DNA of 64,000 nucleotides from Marnyiella aurantia (lineage in GTDB: Bacteria > Bacteroidota > Bacteroidia > Flavobacteriales > Weeksellaceae): NCBI RefSeq assembly GCF_014041915.1, contig NZ_CP059472.1:2418001-2482000 (forward strand), read 5' to 3'. Shown here in pieces: positions 8,377 to 17,911 of the stretch. The position numbers and the translations under genes were made by a program. Within the stretch, counting starts at the first letter, position 1. Each line of letters starts with the position of its first letter. The notes beneath the pieces are model-generated. The model saw nothing but the letters and a program-made list of their open reading frames with translations. It was not told where the DNA came from and made no database searches.

Positions 8377-10977
8377 ATGACTGAAGAAAACCTCCATGAA
8401 GGGGAAAGTTTAAGGAAAGTTTCGGGGCTGTATAAGGATTGGTTTCTGGATTACGCCTCTTACGTAATTCTGGACCGTGCCATTCCATCGGTCTACGACG
8501 GATTTAAACCTGTACAGCGCCGGATCATGCACTCTATGCGTGAACTGGAGGATGGCAGGTACAACAAAGTAGCCAATATTGTTGGTAATACCATGAAGTA
8601 TCACCCGCACGGCGATGCTTCCATTACTGACGCGATGGTTCAGATAGGCCAGAAGGAACTTCTGATCGATACCCAGGGTAACTGGGGAAATATTTACACC
8701 GGCGACTCTGCCGCGGCCGCACGTTATATTGAAGCGCGGCTTACACCATTTGCACTGGAGGTCGTTTTTAACCCAAAGACTACCGACTGGTCCAAGTCGT
8801 ATGACGGCCGGAATAACGAGCCTATCGACCTGCCCGTAAAATTCCCGCTTCTGCTAGCACAGGGCGTGGAAGGAATTGGGGTTGGACTTTCAACAAAAAT
8901 CCTTCCTCATAATTTTAATGAACTTATTAATGCGTCTGTGGCGCATTTGAAAGGCCGGAAATTTCAGGTATTCCCCGACTTTATTACCGGCGGCATGCTG
9001 GATGTGGCCGAGTATAATGACGGTGAAAGGGGCGGCAAAGTCCGAGCCAGAGCCAGGATTGTTCAGCGGGAAAAAAATCTGCTGGTCATTACCGAACTTC
9101 CATACTCCAAAAACACGGTAGACCTTATTGACAGTATTGTAAAGGCAACTGAAAGAGGTAAGATCAAAATCAAAAAGATTGAAGACAATACCTCGGATAA
9201 GGTTGAAATCCTGATTCACCTTGCCAACGATGTATCGCCGGATAAAACAATTGATGCGCTTTACGCCTTTACCGACTGCCAGGTGTCCATTTCTCCCAAT
9301 GCCTGTGTGATTGTTGGCGACAAACCGATGTTCCTCAGTGTTTCCGAGATCCTTCGGATGAATACAGACCACACTGTTTCCCTACTAAAGAAGGAACTGG
9401 AAATTGAACTGCACGAACTTCAGGAAAGCTGGCACTTTGCCTCACTGGAACGTATCTTCATCGAAAACCGTATTTATCATGATATTGAAGAGGTAAAATC
9501 CTGGGAAGAAGTACTTACAACGATCGATGCCGGTCTGAAACCGCATACAGCACATTTGCTGCGGGCGGTAACTGAAGAGGATATCGTAAGGTTAACCGAG
9601 ATTAGGATCAAAAGAATATCAAGGTTCGACCTGGATAAGTTCAAGGAAACCATTGCCGCACTTGAAGATAAGATTGAAAAATGTAAATACAATCTGGCGC
9701 ATCTTATTCCGTACGCAATTGATTATTTCCTCAATATTCAGAAGAAATACGGCAAGGAAAGGGAAAGAAAGACCGAGATCAGGATATTCGACACGATTGA
9801 TGCTTCCAAAGTTGCTGTTGCCAATGAGAAATTCTACGCGAATTTTGCTGAAGGATTTATTGGTACTTCGCTTAAGAAGGACCAGTTCCTTTTCGACTGT
9901 TCCGATATTGATGATATCATTACCTTCCGTCGCGACGGTACCATGAAGGTAGTGAAGGTGGAAGCCAAGACCTTTATCGGCAAAGACATTGTTCACGTAG
10001 GCATCTGGAAAAAGGGTGATACGCGCACTGTTTACAATACCATTTACCGCGAAGGACGCGACGGTCCTTATTATATGAAACGTTTTTCGGTAACGAGCAT
10101 CACGCGGAATACCGATTATCCGCTGGCTTCGGAGAAAAAGGGATCAGAATTCCTTTATTTTTCGGCCAATCCGAACGGCGAGGCAGAACTGGTTACGGTT
10201 TTACTTAAGCCTAATGCTCGCGTCCGCAAGAGCAGGATTGATATTGATTTCTCCGAACTGGCCATAAAAGGCCGCGCCTCCCGCGGGAACCTGGTAACCA
10301 AGTATACAATTAAAAAGATCGACCTGAAGGAAGAAGGTCACAGCACCCTTGCACCAAGGAAAATCTGGTTTGACGAAACTGTTCGGCGTTTGAATGTCGA
10401 TGCTCGAGGTACGCTGCTGGGTAACTTTAAAGGTGACGACCGCATCCTTACAATAAACAGCAACGGTGAAGCGAAACTTGTTTCGTTTGACCTGATGAAC
10501 AGGTTTGACGATGAATATCTGGTGCTGGAGAAGTGGAATCCGGAACAGCCGGTCACCTGTATTTATTTTGATGGTGAGAAAGGAATTTATTTCATCAAGC
10601 GATTCCTGCTGGATCATACACCCAACATTCAGCATTTTGTACCGTCTGAACATCCTAAAACCTTTATTGAACAGATTATTACGGTGGACAGGGCACAGGC
10701 AGAGATTGTTTTTGCCAAGGAGAAAGACAAACAGCGCGAGCCCGAAACCATTATAATTGATGATTTTATTTCGGTAAAAGGAATTAAGGCTATCGGTAAC
10801 CAGCTTACCAAAAGTAAGGTGAAAACAATAAATATCACTTTGCCCGAGCCTGAGGAATTGAATCCAGGCTTTGATGAAGTGGAGCAGAATGAAGACAGTG
10901 TGGCATTTATAGACCACGACATTCCCGATGGAGATTTCCCGGAAGAGGGTGCTATCGGAAGTCTGTTTGAAGAGTAA
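8377..10977 (+). CDS. parC: DNA topoisomerase IV subunit A
   Basis: The 866-residue breakage-reunion subunit has its catalytic Tyr117 in 'AAAARYIEARLT' and the helix region 'YHPHGDASITDAMVQ' (75-89). At the positions of E. coli ParC Ser80 and Glu84 it has Ala81 and Asp85, which I believe is common in Bacteroidota ParC and so not by itself a resistance mutation. The C-terminal half forms the DNA-wrapping propeller and ends in an acidic tail. It is probably co-transcribed with parE. Confidence 0.95.
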   Translation: MTEENLHEGESLRKVSGLYKDWFLDYASYVILDRAIPSVYDGFKPVQRRIMHSMRELEDGRYNKVANIVGNTMKYHPHGDASITDAMVQIGQKELLIDTQGNWGNIYTGDSAAAARYIEARLTPFALEVVFNPKTTDWSKSYDGRNNEPIDLPVKFPLLLAQGVEGIGVGLSTKILPHNFNELINASVAHLKGRKFQVFPDFITGGMLDVAEYNDGERGGKVRARARIVQREKNLLVITELPYSKNTVDLIDSIVKATERGKIKIKKIEDNTSDKVEILIHLANDVSPDKTIDALYAFTDCQVSISPNACVIVGDKPMFLSVSEILRMNTDHTVSLLKKELEIELHELQESWHFASLERIFIENRIYHDIEEVKSWEEVLTTIDAGLKPHTAHLLRAVTEEDIVRLTEIRIKRISRFDLDKFKETIAALEDKIEKCKYNLAHLIPYAIDYFLNIQKKYGKERERKTEIRIFDTIDASKVAVANEKFYANFAEGFIGTSLKKDQFLFDCSDIDDIITFRRDGTMKVVKVEAKTFIGKDIVHVGIWKKGDTRTVYNTIYREGRDGPYYMKRFSVTSITRNTDYPLASEKKGSEFLYFSANPNGEAELVTVLLKPNARVRKSRIDIDFSELAIKGRASRGNLVTKYTIKKIDLKEEGHSTLAPRKIWFDETVRRLNVDARGTLLGNFKGDDRILTINSNGEAKLVSFDLMNRFDDEYLVLEKWNPEQPVTCIYFDGEKGIYFIKRFLLDHTPNIQHFVPSEHPKTFIEQIITVDRAQAEIVFAKEKDKQREPETIIIDDFISVKGIKAIGNQLTKSKVKTINITLPEPEELNPGFDEVEQNEDSVAFIDHDIPDGDFPEEGAIGSLFEE

Positions 10978-11015
10978 TAAAATACGCATGCATCTTATTG
11001 CATCAACAAAAATAT

Positions 11016-11669
11016 ATGAGTTTAGTACTGATTATAATTATCGCGGCTACAGCCCTTATAAGTTTCATAGCCTTCAGCAACCAGCCGCTGTTCGAGAAAT
11101 ATAAATTCAATGTAGGCGCGATCACCAATAACCGGGAGTATATCCGGCTGATCAGCGCAGGATTCCTGCATGGAGACATGATGCACTTGCTTTTCAATAT
11201 GATGACCCTGTACTTTTTTGGGCCCATCGTGGTGCAGGCGTTTGGCGAAATTGGGTTTCTGATCGTCTATTTCGGTTCTATACTTTTAGGCAACCTTTTT
11301 TCCCTATATCTGTACAAAGCTCAACCGTGGTACTCGGCGATCGGTGCGAGTGGCGGAGTTTCGGGAATCCTGTTTGCGTCTATAGCGATGATTCCTGATT
11401 TGGGAATTTACTTTTTCTTCATTCCAATACCGATTCCGGGTTATATATTTGGTTTCCTGTATTTTGCGTATTCCGTTTATATGATGCTGAACCCAAAACC
11501 GCACGACAATATCGGGCATGCCGCACACCTGGGTGGTGCTGCTTTCGGACTTGTTTATGCTGTTGGTTTGCTGCCGGAAGTTGCCTTGGGCAATATCCGT
11601 TATCTGGGCATTATGTCGCTACCACTTATCTATATGGCTTATATGGTTTTTGTGAGAAAGGCCATCTGA
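11016..11669 (+). CDS. rhomboid family intramembrane serine protease
   Basis: This 217-residue six-helix protein has the rhomboid signature: 'HLLFNMMTLYFFG' (His and Asn of the oxyanion region), 'GASGGVSGIL' (catalytic Ser in GxSG) and 'HAAHLGGAAFGL' (catalytic His). It would cut transmembrane substrates within the inner membrane; the substrate is unknown. The ATG at 11016 gives a normal membrane N-terminus, whereas the TTG at 10998 would add six residues. It begins 38 nt after parC and is likely in the same transcript. Confidence 0.9.
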   Translation: MSLVLIIIIAATALISFIAFSNQPLFEKYKFNVGAITNNREYIRLISAGFLHGDMMHLLFNMMTLYFFGPIVVQAFGEIGFLIVYFGSILLGNLFSLYLYKAQPWYSAIGASGGVSGILFASIAMIPDLGIYFFFIPIPIPGYIFGFLYFAYSVYMMLNPKPHDNIGHAAHLGGAAFGLVYAVGLLPEVALGNIRYLGIMSLPLIYMAYMVFVRKAI

Positions 11670-11700
11670 TAACTTCGCTGTTGCGCATTAAGTTGGCATA

Positions 11701-11865
11701 TTACCTCAGCATAAAATAGTAAATCAATGCCCAAACGGTAATAAAGAATAATCCCGGGTACAGAACAGACCTCAGCATCTGCATGTCCTTTTTCACAAAG
11801 GCCAGGTAAATCACATAAATGATAAATACGATGATGAGTCCTATTGGAATTAGTGGGTAAGTCAT
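11701..11865 (-). CDS. small membrane protein of 54 residues
   Basis: A short ORF reading MTYPLIPIGLIIVF... from 11865 down to a TAA at 11701. It has two hydrophobic helices (about residues 5-23 and 36-52) with a basic turn, FVKKDMQ, between them and a final arginine. The length, helix-turn-helix layout and absence of any other reading explain the otherwise empty gap. It looks like one of the short conserved flavobacterial membrane proteins, but I cannot name a family. It is convergent with the rhomboid gene (31 nt between stops). Role unknown. Confidence 0.65.
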   Translation of the reverse strand: MTYPLIPIGLIIVFIIYVIYLAFVKKDMQMLRSVLYPGLFFITVWALIYYFMLR

Positions 11866-12039
11866 GGCATGTGTTTTAAAAGTTCGACATTATCATTGCG
11901 GAATTTTTGCGAAGGTTCCGGAAGTTTCAATTAAGTGAATCTTAAACCGCGTATTCACGAACGCAGTTCCCAGCGTAATTAAAGTTAATAAATTTATTTG
12001 ATTTACGGCTTCAGATAGTGCACGGCCCCAAAACAGCCC

Positions 12040-12414
12040 TTATTCTATATCATCAGAAGAATTGTCGGAAACCGACATTCTGTTCCTGTGGTTAATTCCC
12101 CAGTCTTTCAGGGCATAGATAATCGGCGTCAGTGTGTCAGCGTACGCTTCTGCTTTGTAAATGATACGCGACGGATAATCATCCGAAACCGTCCGGCTGA
12201 TGAGCTGGTGGCGCTCCAGGTCCTTCAGTTCCTTTGCCAGTACACGTGCACTGATTCCCGGGATACTTTCCTGTATGGCATTAAACCTCTCATTACCTAC
12301 TGAAACAGAGATGATAATGGGCAGTTTCCATTTACCGTTTATAACATAAAGTGCATCGCGCACCGGATTTAAAGTGTCCAGACAATTGCTGCATTCTCTC
12401 TTTGCCATAGCCAT
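12040..12414 (-). CDS. HxlR family winged-helix transcriptional regulator
   Basis: This 124-residue HxlR/DUF24-type regulator has the family pattern 'VINGKWKLPIII' and 'ISARVLAKELKDLERHQLI', with the wing after it. Cys8 and Cys11 ('CSNC') sit where redox- or aldehyde-sensing HxlR proteins such as HypR and YodB place a reactive cysteine. It is divergently transcribed from a flavin-dependent monooxygenase gene and the two -7 elements almost touch, so it very probably controls that gene in response to electrophiles or oxidants. Target and signal are inferred. Confidence 0.88.
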   Translation of the reverse strand: MAMAKRECSNCLDTLNPVRDALYVINGKWKLPIIISVSVGNERFNAIQESIPGISARVLAKELKDLERHQLISRTVSDDYPSRIIYKAEAYADTLTPIIYALKDWGINHRNRMSVSDNSSDDIE

Positions 12415-12454
12415 CTATTATAATGATAGCACTTGCCTCTCGGAAAGCACTATA

Positions 12455-12473
12455 CAAAAGTAAGTTAATTTTG
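12455..12473. promoter_or_regulatory. paired divergent -7 elements between the HxlR and LLM genes
   Basis: Minus-strand TACTTTTG (12462 to 12455) and plus-strand TAATTTTG (12466-12473) are separated by three bases. A direct repeat AGCACT (12428-12433 and 12446-12451) lies beside them and may be part of the operator. One bound repressor could block both transcripts. Confidence 0.6.
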
Positions 12474-12506
12474 GTAAATTTGCAGAACCATTTCACTTAA
12501 CAGAAA

Positions 12507-13529
12507 ATGATAAATATGAATAACCGAACAATATCATACTCAATCCTGGAACTCGCGATCGTTTCGCAGGGACAAAGTTTTAAGGAAACTTTAAACAATT
12601 CCCTTGTTCTGGCAAAAGAGGCCGAAGAACTTGGCTATAAGCGCGTCTGGTTTGCGGAACATCACAATTCCGAATCTGTAGGCAGCAGTGCTACCTCAGT
12701 ACTTATCGGATACGTAGCCGAAAACACCTCCAAGCTCAGGGTAGGCTCGGGCGGAATTATGCTTCCGAATCACGCCCCGCTTATCATTGTTGAACAGTTC
12801 AGTACTCTGGCGCATCTTTATCCGGGCCGAATTGATTTAGGACTTGGGCGTGCACCCGGTACCGACCAGGAAACAGCCCGTGAGATCCGTTCCGATTTTA
12901 TGCAGGCCGCACATTCATTCCCAAGAGAGGTGGCAAAGATTCAGCAGTATTTTTCAGCGGACAATAAAGCAGCGAAGGTCCGCGTGCCTATGGCCGAAGG
13001 AACTGACGTTCCGGTTTATATATTAGGTTCCAGTACCGACAGCGCACATCTTGCGGCTCAAAAAGGCCTGCCGTATGCTTTTGCCAGCCATTTCGCCACA
13101 ACCCATCTGCACAATGCGCTTAGCATTTACCGTGACGAGTTCGAACCCTCAGAGTTTTTGGAGAAACCTTACACCATTGCTGGTGTGAATGTATATGTCG
13201 CAGATACGGATGAAGAAGCGCAGGAACTCTTTACGTCGCTGATCCGAATGTTTATTGGTATACTTACAGGCGCCCGAGATCCACTTTATCCGCCCGGACC
13301 CATGACCGACGATCTGGAGGAGATGTTCCATCATCCGGCGGTGCAGCAAATGCTGAAATACTCGTTTGTTGGAAGCCGGGAAACTGTGAAACGGGAAATC
13401 AAGCAGTTCCTGGATGAAACTCAGGTGGATGAGCTCATCGTAGTTTCTACAATGTTTAACCTTCAGGACAGGCTAAAATCCGCACGTCTGTTCTCGGAAA
13501 TCATGACTGAAATAAACAATGAAGATTAA
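12507..13529 (+). CDS. LLM class flavin-dependent oxidoreductase
   Basis: This 340-residue bacterial-luciferase-like TIM-barrel protein has 'YKRVWFAEHHN' (about 45-55), 'LRVGSGGIMLPNHAPLIIVEQF' in two stretches, and 'PGRIDLGLGRAPGTD', all typical of the YhbW/MsnO8 group with reduced FMN or F420 as cofactor. The substrate is unknown; family members oxidise small organic compounds. The divergent HxlR regulator points to a detoxification role. An in-frame ATG three codons downstream (12516) is an alternative start. Confidence 0.88.
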   Translation: MINMNNRTISYSILELAIVSQGQSFKETLNNSLVLAKEAEELGYKRVWFAEHHNSESVGSSATSVLIGYVAENTSKLRVGSGGIMLPNHAPLIIVEQFSTLAHLYPGRIDLGLGRAPGTDQETAREIRSDFMQAAHSFPREVAKIQQYFSADNKAAKVRVPMAEGTDVPVYILGSSTDSAHLAAQKGLPYAFASHFATTHLHNALSIYRDEFEPSEFLEKPYTIAGVNVYVADTDEEAQELFTSLIRMFIGILTGARDPLYPPGPMTDDLEEMFHHPAVQQMLKYSFVGSRETVKREIKQFLDETQVDELIVVSTMFNLQDRLKSARLFSEIMTEINNED

Positions 13530-13540
13530 GCACCTGCCAA

Positions 13541-14836
13541 TCAGAAAAGATTCGGATTTTCGCTTGGATTTTCTTTCAGTTCATCAAACTTAGCCTTCAT
13601 CGTAGGATTGTTGTGCGTAAGTTTCTTGATGGTAAGATCCTCAGTTTTCTGATTGGCCAGTCTGAGGTTGTTTTCTGAAGAAAGCAGCGCTTCTTTGGTT
13701 TTCTGAAGTTGGATGATGGTTTTGTCAATCCCGTCAATGGCATCCTTAAACTTGCGGCTGGCCAAATCGTAATTCCGTGCAAATCCTTCCTTGAACTTAT
13801 TCATCTTATCCTCAAAATGGGTAATGTCAATGTTCTGGCTGCGCACCAGTGCGAGTTCGGCCTTGTACTGAAGGGAGTTCATAGCTGCATTACGGAGTAA
13901 AGTGATTATGGGGATAAAGAATTGGGGTCTTACCACATACATTTTGTCGTAACGGTGAGAAACGTCTACGATACCGGAATTGTAATATTCGCTTTCCGCT
14001 TCCAGACATGAAACCAGAACTGCGTATTCGCACTTTTTTTCGTTACGGTCTTTGTCAAGTTCTTTCAGGAAATCGTCGTTCCTTTTTTTTGTAGCCGTTT
14101 CGTCGCACTCGTTTTTCATCTCGAACATAATCGAAATGATTTCATTGCCGGCATCATCAAACTCTTTGTAGATGTAGTCACCTTTACTGCCGGAACGGGC
14201 GTCATTGTCTTTTTCGAAATAGGCTTTCTGGAAAGCCGTAGCGCGCAGTTTGTTGAATTCAATTTCGCAGTGCTGCTCCAGTGATTCGCCCAGCATTTTT
14301 GTGCTGAGTTTAAGTTTCATATCACGTACACGTGCGATTTCATCATCCTTATATTTGATGATGGCTTCCTTGTTCTGAAGTTCCGTATTGTAATGTTGTT
14401 TCAGTGAACTTTCAAGGTTCTGTTTCTCCAGATCCTTGGTACGGAGTTCATGTGTGAGGGCATCGCGCTCCTTTTCAATCTTCTGCACAGCTTCGTTAAC
14501 GGCCAGCTGTTTCTGAATCTCGACATTATCGATGAAGGATTTTAGTTTCAGGATTTCAGCTTCTTTCTGATTAATTTTTTCGGCCAGAGCCACTTCGCTC
14601 TGAGCTTTAAGTTCAGAAATTTCGCGGTCTTTTTTTGCCAGGTTTTCCTGAAGTGTCTGCCTTACCTGAGCCTCCGCCAGTTTTACGGCGCTTTCTTTTT
14701 CACGGTCGGCCAGCGCCAGCCGGGTTTTAAGTTCGTGTTCAAACTGATGGTCGCGTACCTGCCGCACAATATCGGCAAATCCGGCTTCATCAATTTTAAA
14801 GGCTTTGTTACAGTGGGGGCAGATTATTTCGTTCAT
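13541..14836 (-). CDS. DUF2130 domain-containing coiled-coil protein
   Basis: The 431-residue protein opens with a CPHC pair (residues 6-9), then a long charged coiled coil (about 30-190), then the DUF2130 domain (about 195-350, with '[18 protein letters not shown]' and '[23 protein letters not shown]'), and a second helical part. The DUF2130 core resembles restriction-endonuclease-like folds (E...E-x-K pattern), but activity has not been established. It is a single gene, convergent with the LLM gene. The family is recognised and the function is unknown. Confidence 0.85.
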   Translation of the reverse strand: MNEIICPHCNKAFKIDEAGFADIVRQVRDHQFEHELKTRLALADREKESAVKLAEAQVRQTLQENLAKKDREISELKAQSEVALAEKINQKEAEILKLKSFIDNVEIQKQLAVNEAVQKIEKERDALTHELRTKDLEKQNLESSLKQHYNTELQNKEAIIKYKDDEIARVRDMKLKLSTKMLGESLEQHCEIEFNKLRATAFQKAYFEKDNDARSGSKGDYIYKEFDDAGNEIISIMFEMKNECDETATKKRNDDFLKELDKDRNEKKCEYAVLVSCLEAESEYYNSGIVDVSHRYDKMYVVRPQFFIPIITLLRNAAMNSLQYKAELALVRSQNIDITHFEDKMNKFKEGFARNYDLASRKFKDAIDGIDKTIIQLQKTKEALLSSENNLRLANQKTEDLTIKKLTHNNPTMKAKFDELKENPSENPNLF

Positions 14837-14898
14837 GTTATTCGGTTCTAAATAAAGCTAAGCTAAGGATTATTGCTGGATTTTCGTTTGGAATTAGG

Positions 14899-17046
14899 CT
14901 AAATTCTTTCCAGCTCATCTGCACTGATTGTTGTTTTAAAGGTGCCGTAATTAACCGTTATTTTGTTTTTGGAAATTTTCTCTATGGTCCCAACGCTTGT
15001 GCTTCCGGTGATGCGAACCCGTTGTCCCGGTTTCAGCCATAAATCGCGTTCTTCCTTTTTCTTTTCCACAATCTTTTCGTGGGTTTCGGCAATTTTTTCC
15101 TGAATGTCAGCCTTTTTAAGCTGCTGTGTGATCTTGCGTTTTACGACCTGCAGTTTCTTGGTTTCATCCTTATCCGCGCCCAGCTTTCTGAATTTTTCCT
15201 GCTCCAGAATCTTTACAAAATCACGGACAACATCTTTCCGGGATTTCCCCTTCATATAGGCGTCAATAAATCCTTCAATCTTATTTCCGAACTGCAGTTT
15301 GCGGTGCTCTTCTTCATACAGTTTCTGGAAGTTAAACAGTTTCTGCTGCAGCTGCTCGTTCAGCTTCTGCAAATGATCGCGTTTGTCCACCACTGAATCC
15401 TGCTGTTCCGAAAGGTTGGTGCGCAGTTTCTGAACCTCGAATTTTTCCTGCTGAAGTTTAACAATGGTTTTGTCCAGATTAACCACATCTTTTTCAACCT
15501 TCTTCTTGGCAGATCTCAGGATAAACTGTGGGATTTTATTTTTCTCGGCCACCTCAAAGGTAAATGAACTGCCGGCCTGGCCCACTTCTAGTTTATAAAG
15601 TGGTTCCAGACTTTTTTCATCAAAAAGCATCGCCGCATTTTCAGCATTCGGAAGCTGTTCCACTACCAGTTTAATGTTCGTGTAGTGCGTGGTGATGATG
15701 GCAAAGCTTTTCTTCCCGTAAAAATATTCCAGAAAACTCTCAGCCAGGGCACCACCCAGCTCAGGGTCGGATCCCGTACCGAATTCATCAATGAGAAGCA
15801 GTGTGTTGGCGTCTGCTTCCTTTATGATGCCCGACATCTTTTTCAAACGTGAGGAGTAGGTAGACAAATGATTCTCAATAGACTGGTTGTCGCCGATATC
15901 AGTCATTATTTTGTCGAAGAAAAACATCTCCGACTTTGGATGAGCCGGAATAAGTATGCCGCTCTGAATCATCAGCTGCAGCAGACCAACTGTCTTCAGC
16001 GTGATGGATTTTCCGCCAGCATTCGGTCCGGAAATACAAAGGATCCGGTTATGTTCTGTAAGGGTCAGGGTTTGTGAGAATATCTGTTTTCCCTCAGCCT
16101 TATTACTTAAAAAAAGCAACGGGTGATAAGCCTCACGTAGCCGCAGGGTAGGATGGCGGTTTATTTTGGGGAGAATTCCGTTAATCTGCTCAGCGAATTT
16201 GGCTTTGGCGCGGATAAGGTCCAGATCAAAGATATACCGTTGATATTCGCTGAGCTGTGGCTGAAATTCAGCTATTTCCGCTGTCAGGTTCCGAAGGATA
16301 CGGTCTACTTCTTTTTTTTCTTCCTCTTCATTTTCGCGCTGCTTAAAATAATGCTTCAGTACACTTTCCGGCTGAATATAGGTGATAGACCCGGTTTTGG
16401 AAATTCCTAAAACCCGTCCCGGTATCCTTTTTTTAAATCCGGATTTTACCGCCAGCACTCGCTGGTCTTCAATAATGGTCTCGCGGATTTCGTCCAGGAA
16501 ATCACTTTGCCCATGCGCGGTCAGGGCCCGGTTGAAGTTTTCCTGAATGGCTTTTCGGGCAAGCTGTATTTCGTTACGGAGTTCTTTAAGTACAGGGGAA
16601 GCCTCACTTTTTACATCGCCGAAACGGTTAAAAACCTTGTCAATCTTGTCAATGATTTCTTTGCGGAAATCCAGGTCTTTGATTTCAGCGATCAGATGTG
16701 GAAATGTATCTGCGAAATTCGGCAGGAACTTTTGCAGTCGGCCAATTTGGGCTGTGATGTTTTTTATTTTGATAAATGACTTCGCGTCCAGGCGGAAGTT
16801 TTCAATTACCATCAGTTTCAGCTCATCGTCAATATCTTCAAACTCGTTAAAGGGAATGATGTTATGACTTTCAAAGCTAGTAAGAAATTCCGCAGTTTTT
16901 TTAAGGGTAAGTTCCGCCCCGTCTATAGGCATCGGACGGAGTTCCATAATACGGTCCTGCGTCTTGTGTGAGTATGCGAACGGAGTGATTTCGGCTAAAA
17001 GCGCCGGAAATTCCAGTTCATCTAAATCTTCTTGTTGTATCAGCAC
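14899..17046 (-). CDS. mutS2: MutS2-family DNA-binding ATPase lacking the Smr domain
   Basis: The MutS2 architecture is clear: core and clamp, then an ATPase with Walker A 'ISGPNAGGKSITLK', Walker B 'TLLLIDEFGTGSDP' and 'ITTHYTNIK', a long coiled coil, and a C-terminal KOW-like segment. It ends there: the Smr endonuclease domain of Bacillus or Deinococcus MutS2 is absent (715 residues against about 780). MutS2 proteins act on recombination intermediates or stalled ribosomes rather than mismatch repair. The GTG start at 17046 is chosen because the protein aligns from 'LIQQEDLDELEF' and because a -7 element lies 4 nt upstream; the ATG at 17115 would put that promoter inside the gene. Confidence 0.88.
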   Translation of the reverse strand: MLIQQEDLDELEFPALLAEITPFAYSHKTQDRIMELRPMPIDGAELTLKKTAEFLTSFESHNIIPFNEFEDIDDELKLMVIENFRLDAKSFIKIKNITAQIGRLQKFLPNFADTFPHLIAEIKDLDFRKEIIDKIDKVFNRFGDVKSEASPVLKELRNEIQLARKAIQENFNRALTAHGQSDFLDEIRETIIEDQRVLAVKSGFKKRIPGRVLGISKTGSITYIQPESVLKHYFKQRENEEEEKKEVDRILRNLTAEIAEFQPQLSEYQRYIFDLDLIRAKAKFAEQINGILPKINRHPTLRLREAYHPLLFLSNKAEGKQIFSQTLTLTEHNRILCISGPNAGGKSITLKTVGLLQLMIQSGILIPAHPKSEMFFFDKIMTDIGDNQSIENHLSTYSSRLKKMSGIIKEADANTLLLIDEFGTGSDPELGGALAESFLEYFYGKKSFAIITTHYTNIKLVVEQLPNAENAAMLFDEKSLEPLYKLEVGQAGSSFTFEVAEKNKIPQFILRSAKKKVEKDVVNLDKTIVKLQQEKFEVQKLRTNLSEQQDSVVDKRDHLQKLNEQLQQKLFNFQKLYEEEHRKLQFGNKIEGFIDAYMKGKSRKDVVRDFVKILEQEKFRKLGADKDETKKLQVVKRKITQQLKKADIQEKIAETHEKIVEKKKEERDLWLKPGQRVRITGSTSVGTIEKISKNKITVNYGTFKTTISADELERI

Positions 17047-17050
17047 AGTG

Positions 17051-17078
17051 CAAATATAAGTTAAAAGTTGGTAGGCAA
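17051..17078 (-). promoter_or_regulatory. promoter of mutS2, immediately before the start codon
   Basis: Minus-strand TATATTTG (17058 to 17051) with TTG at 17078-17076, 17 nt apart. Only CACT separates it from the GTG, so the transcript should start at or within three bases of the start codon. Confidence 0.6.
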
Positions 17079-17239
17079 TGGGAGCAGTTCGGGGGGTAAT
17101 ATATTGTTGCTGCACCGATTGAAGTCTTTAACTAGCCATCAAAGAATATTCCCCAAATGTTTTCCGGTTGCAATATCGCATCTGCGCGCAGTACCTGAAT
17201 AAAATTAAGACATCCTGGCAAACCCGAAAGAAAATTATC

Positions 17240-17251
17240 TGCAAATTTGCA
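17240..17251. promoter_or_regulatory. perfect palindrome upstream of ung
   Basis: TGCAAATTTGCA is a perfect 12-bp palindrome ending 9 nt before the ung ATG. It could be an operator, or its AAATTTGC half could be part of a weak -7 element. No regulator is identified. Confidence 0.35.
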
Positions 17252-17260
17252 ACTTAAAAA

Positions 17261-17911
17261 ATGTCAATAATGGACTGGAAAGAAATCCTTGCCCCAATAA
17301 AAAAATCAGCGTACTTCGAAGACCTCTGGAAAAACGTTCTGTCGGAATATGCAAATACGCAATGCTTTCCGCCCAGGAAACAGATTTTCCGCGCCCTGGA
17401 ACTTACTTCTTTTCAGGATGTCAGGGTTGTTATCATTGGACAGGATCCTTACCATAATGACGGACAGGCCAACGGGCTTTGCTTTTCGGTTTCAGAAAGT
17501 GTGTCCGCACCCCCTTCCTTAAAGAATATTTTTACAGAACTTCAGTCCGATACCGGCATCGAACGTACACGAAAGGACCTTGAAGATTGGGCAAAGCAGG
17601 GTGTGCTGTTGCTTAACGCCACACTAACGGTAAGGGCACACTCACCAAATTCCCACAAGGATTTAGGTTGGGAAAGGTTTACGGATTTTGTTATCAGCCA
17701 AATCGCAGACAAAAAGGAACATGTTGTTTTTATTTTGTGGGGCGCCTTCGCACAAAAAAAGGAGGAACTTATAGATTCCTCCAAACATCTTATAATAAAA
17801 TCGGCACATCCTTCACCATTCTCCGTTTACCGGGGATTTTACGGCAGCAAGCCTTTTTCAAAAGTGAATGCGTACCTGTCCCGGAACAACCTGCCGGAGA
17901 TCAAGTGGTAG
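17261..17911 (+). CDS. ung: uracil-DNA glycosylase
   Basis: This 216-residue family 1 enzyme has the catalytic 'GQDPYHNDGQANGLCFS' (Gln61, Asp62 activating water), 'LLLNATLTV', and the C-terminal 'HPSPFSVYRGFYGS' loop that holds the DNA. It excises uracil from DNA at the start of base-excision repair. Length is normal for Ung. It is divergent from mutS2, so two repair-related genes share one intergenic region. A perfect 12-bp palindrome (17240-17251) lies 9 nt before the ATG. Confidence 0.95.
   Translation: MSIMDWKEILAPIKKSAYFEDLWKNVLSEYANTQCFPPRKQIFRALELTSFQDVRVVIIGQDPYHNDGQANGLCFSVSESVSAPPSLKNIFTELQSDTGIERTRKDLEDWAKQGVLLLNATLTVRAHSPNSHKDLGWERFTDFVISQIADKKEHVVFILWGAFAQKKEELIDSSKHLIIKSAHPSPFSVYRGFYGSKPFSKVNAYLSRNNLPEIKW

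Noticed and set aside
8635-8700. ParC Ala81/Asp85 as a quinolone-resistance mutation
   Set aside because: I believe this pattern is normal for Bacteroidota ParC; without the species' wild type it cannot be called a mutation.
10201-10989. 262-codon minus-strand ORF antisense to parC
   Set aside because: It lies fully within parC, which has clear family motifs. The antisense product is Phe/Asn/Ile-rich without a domain; it is a codon-bias shadow.
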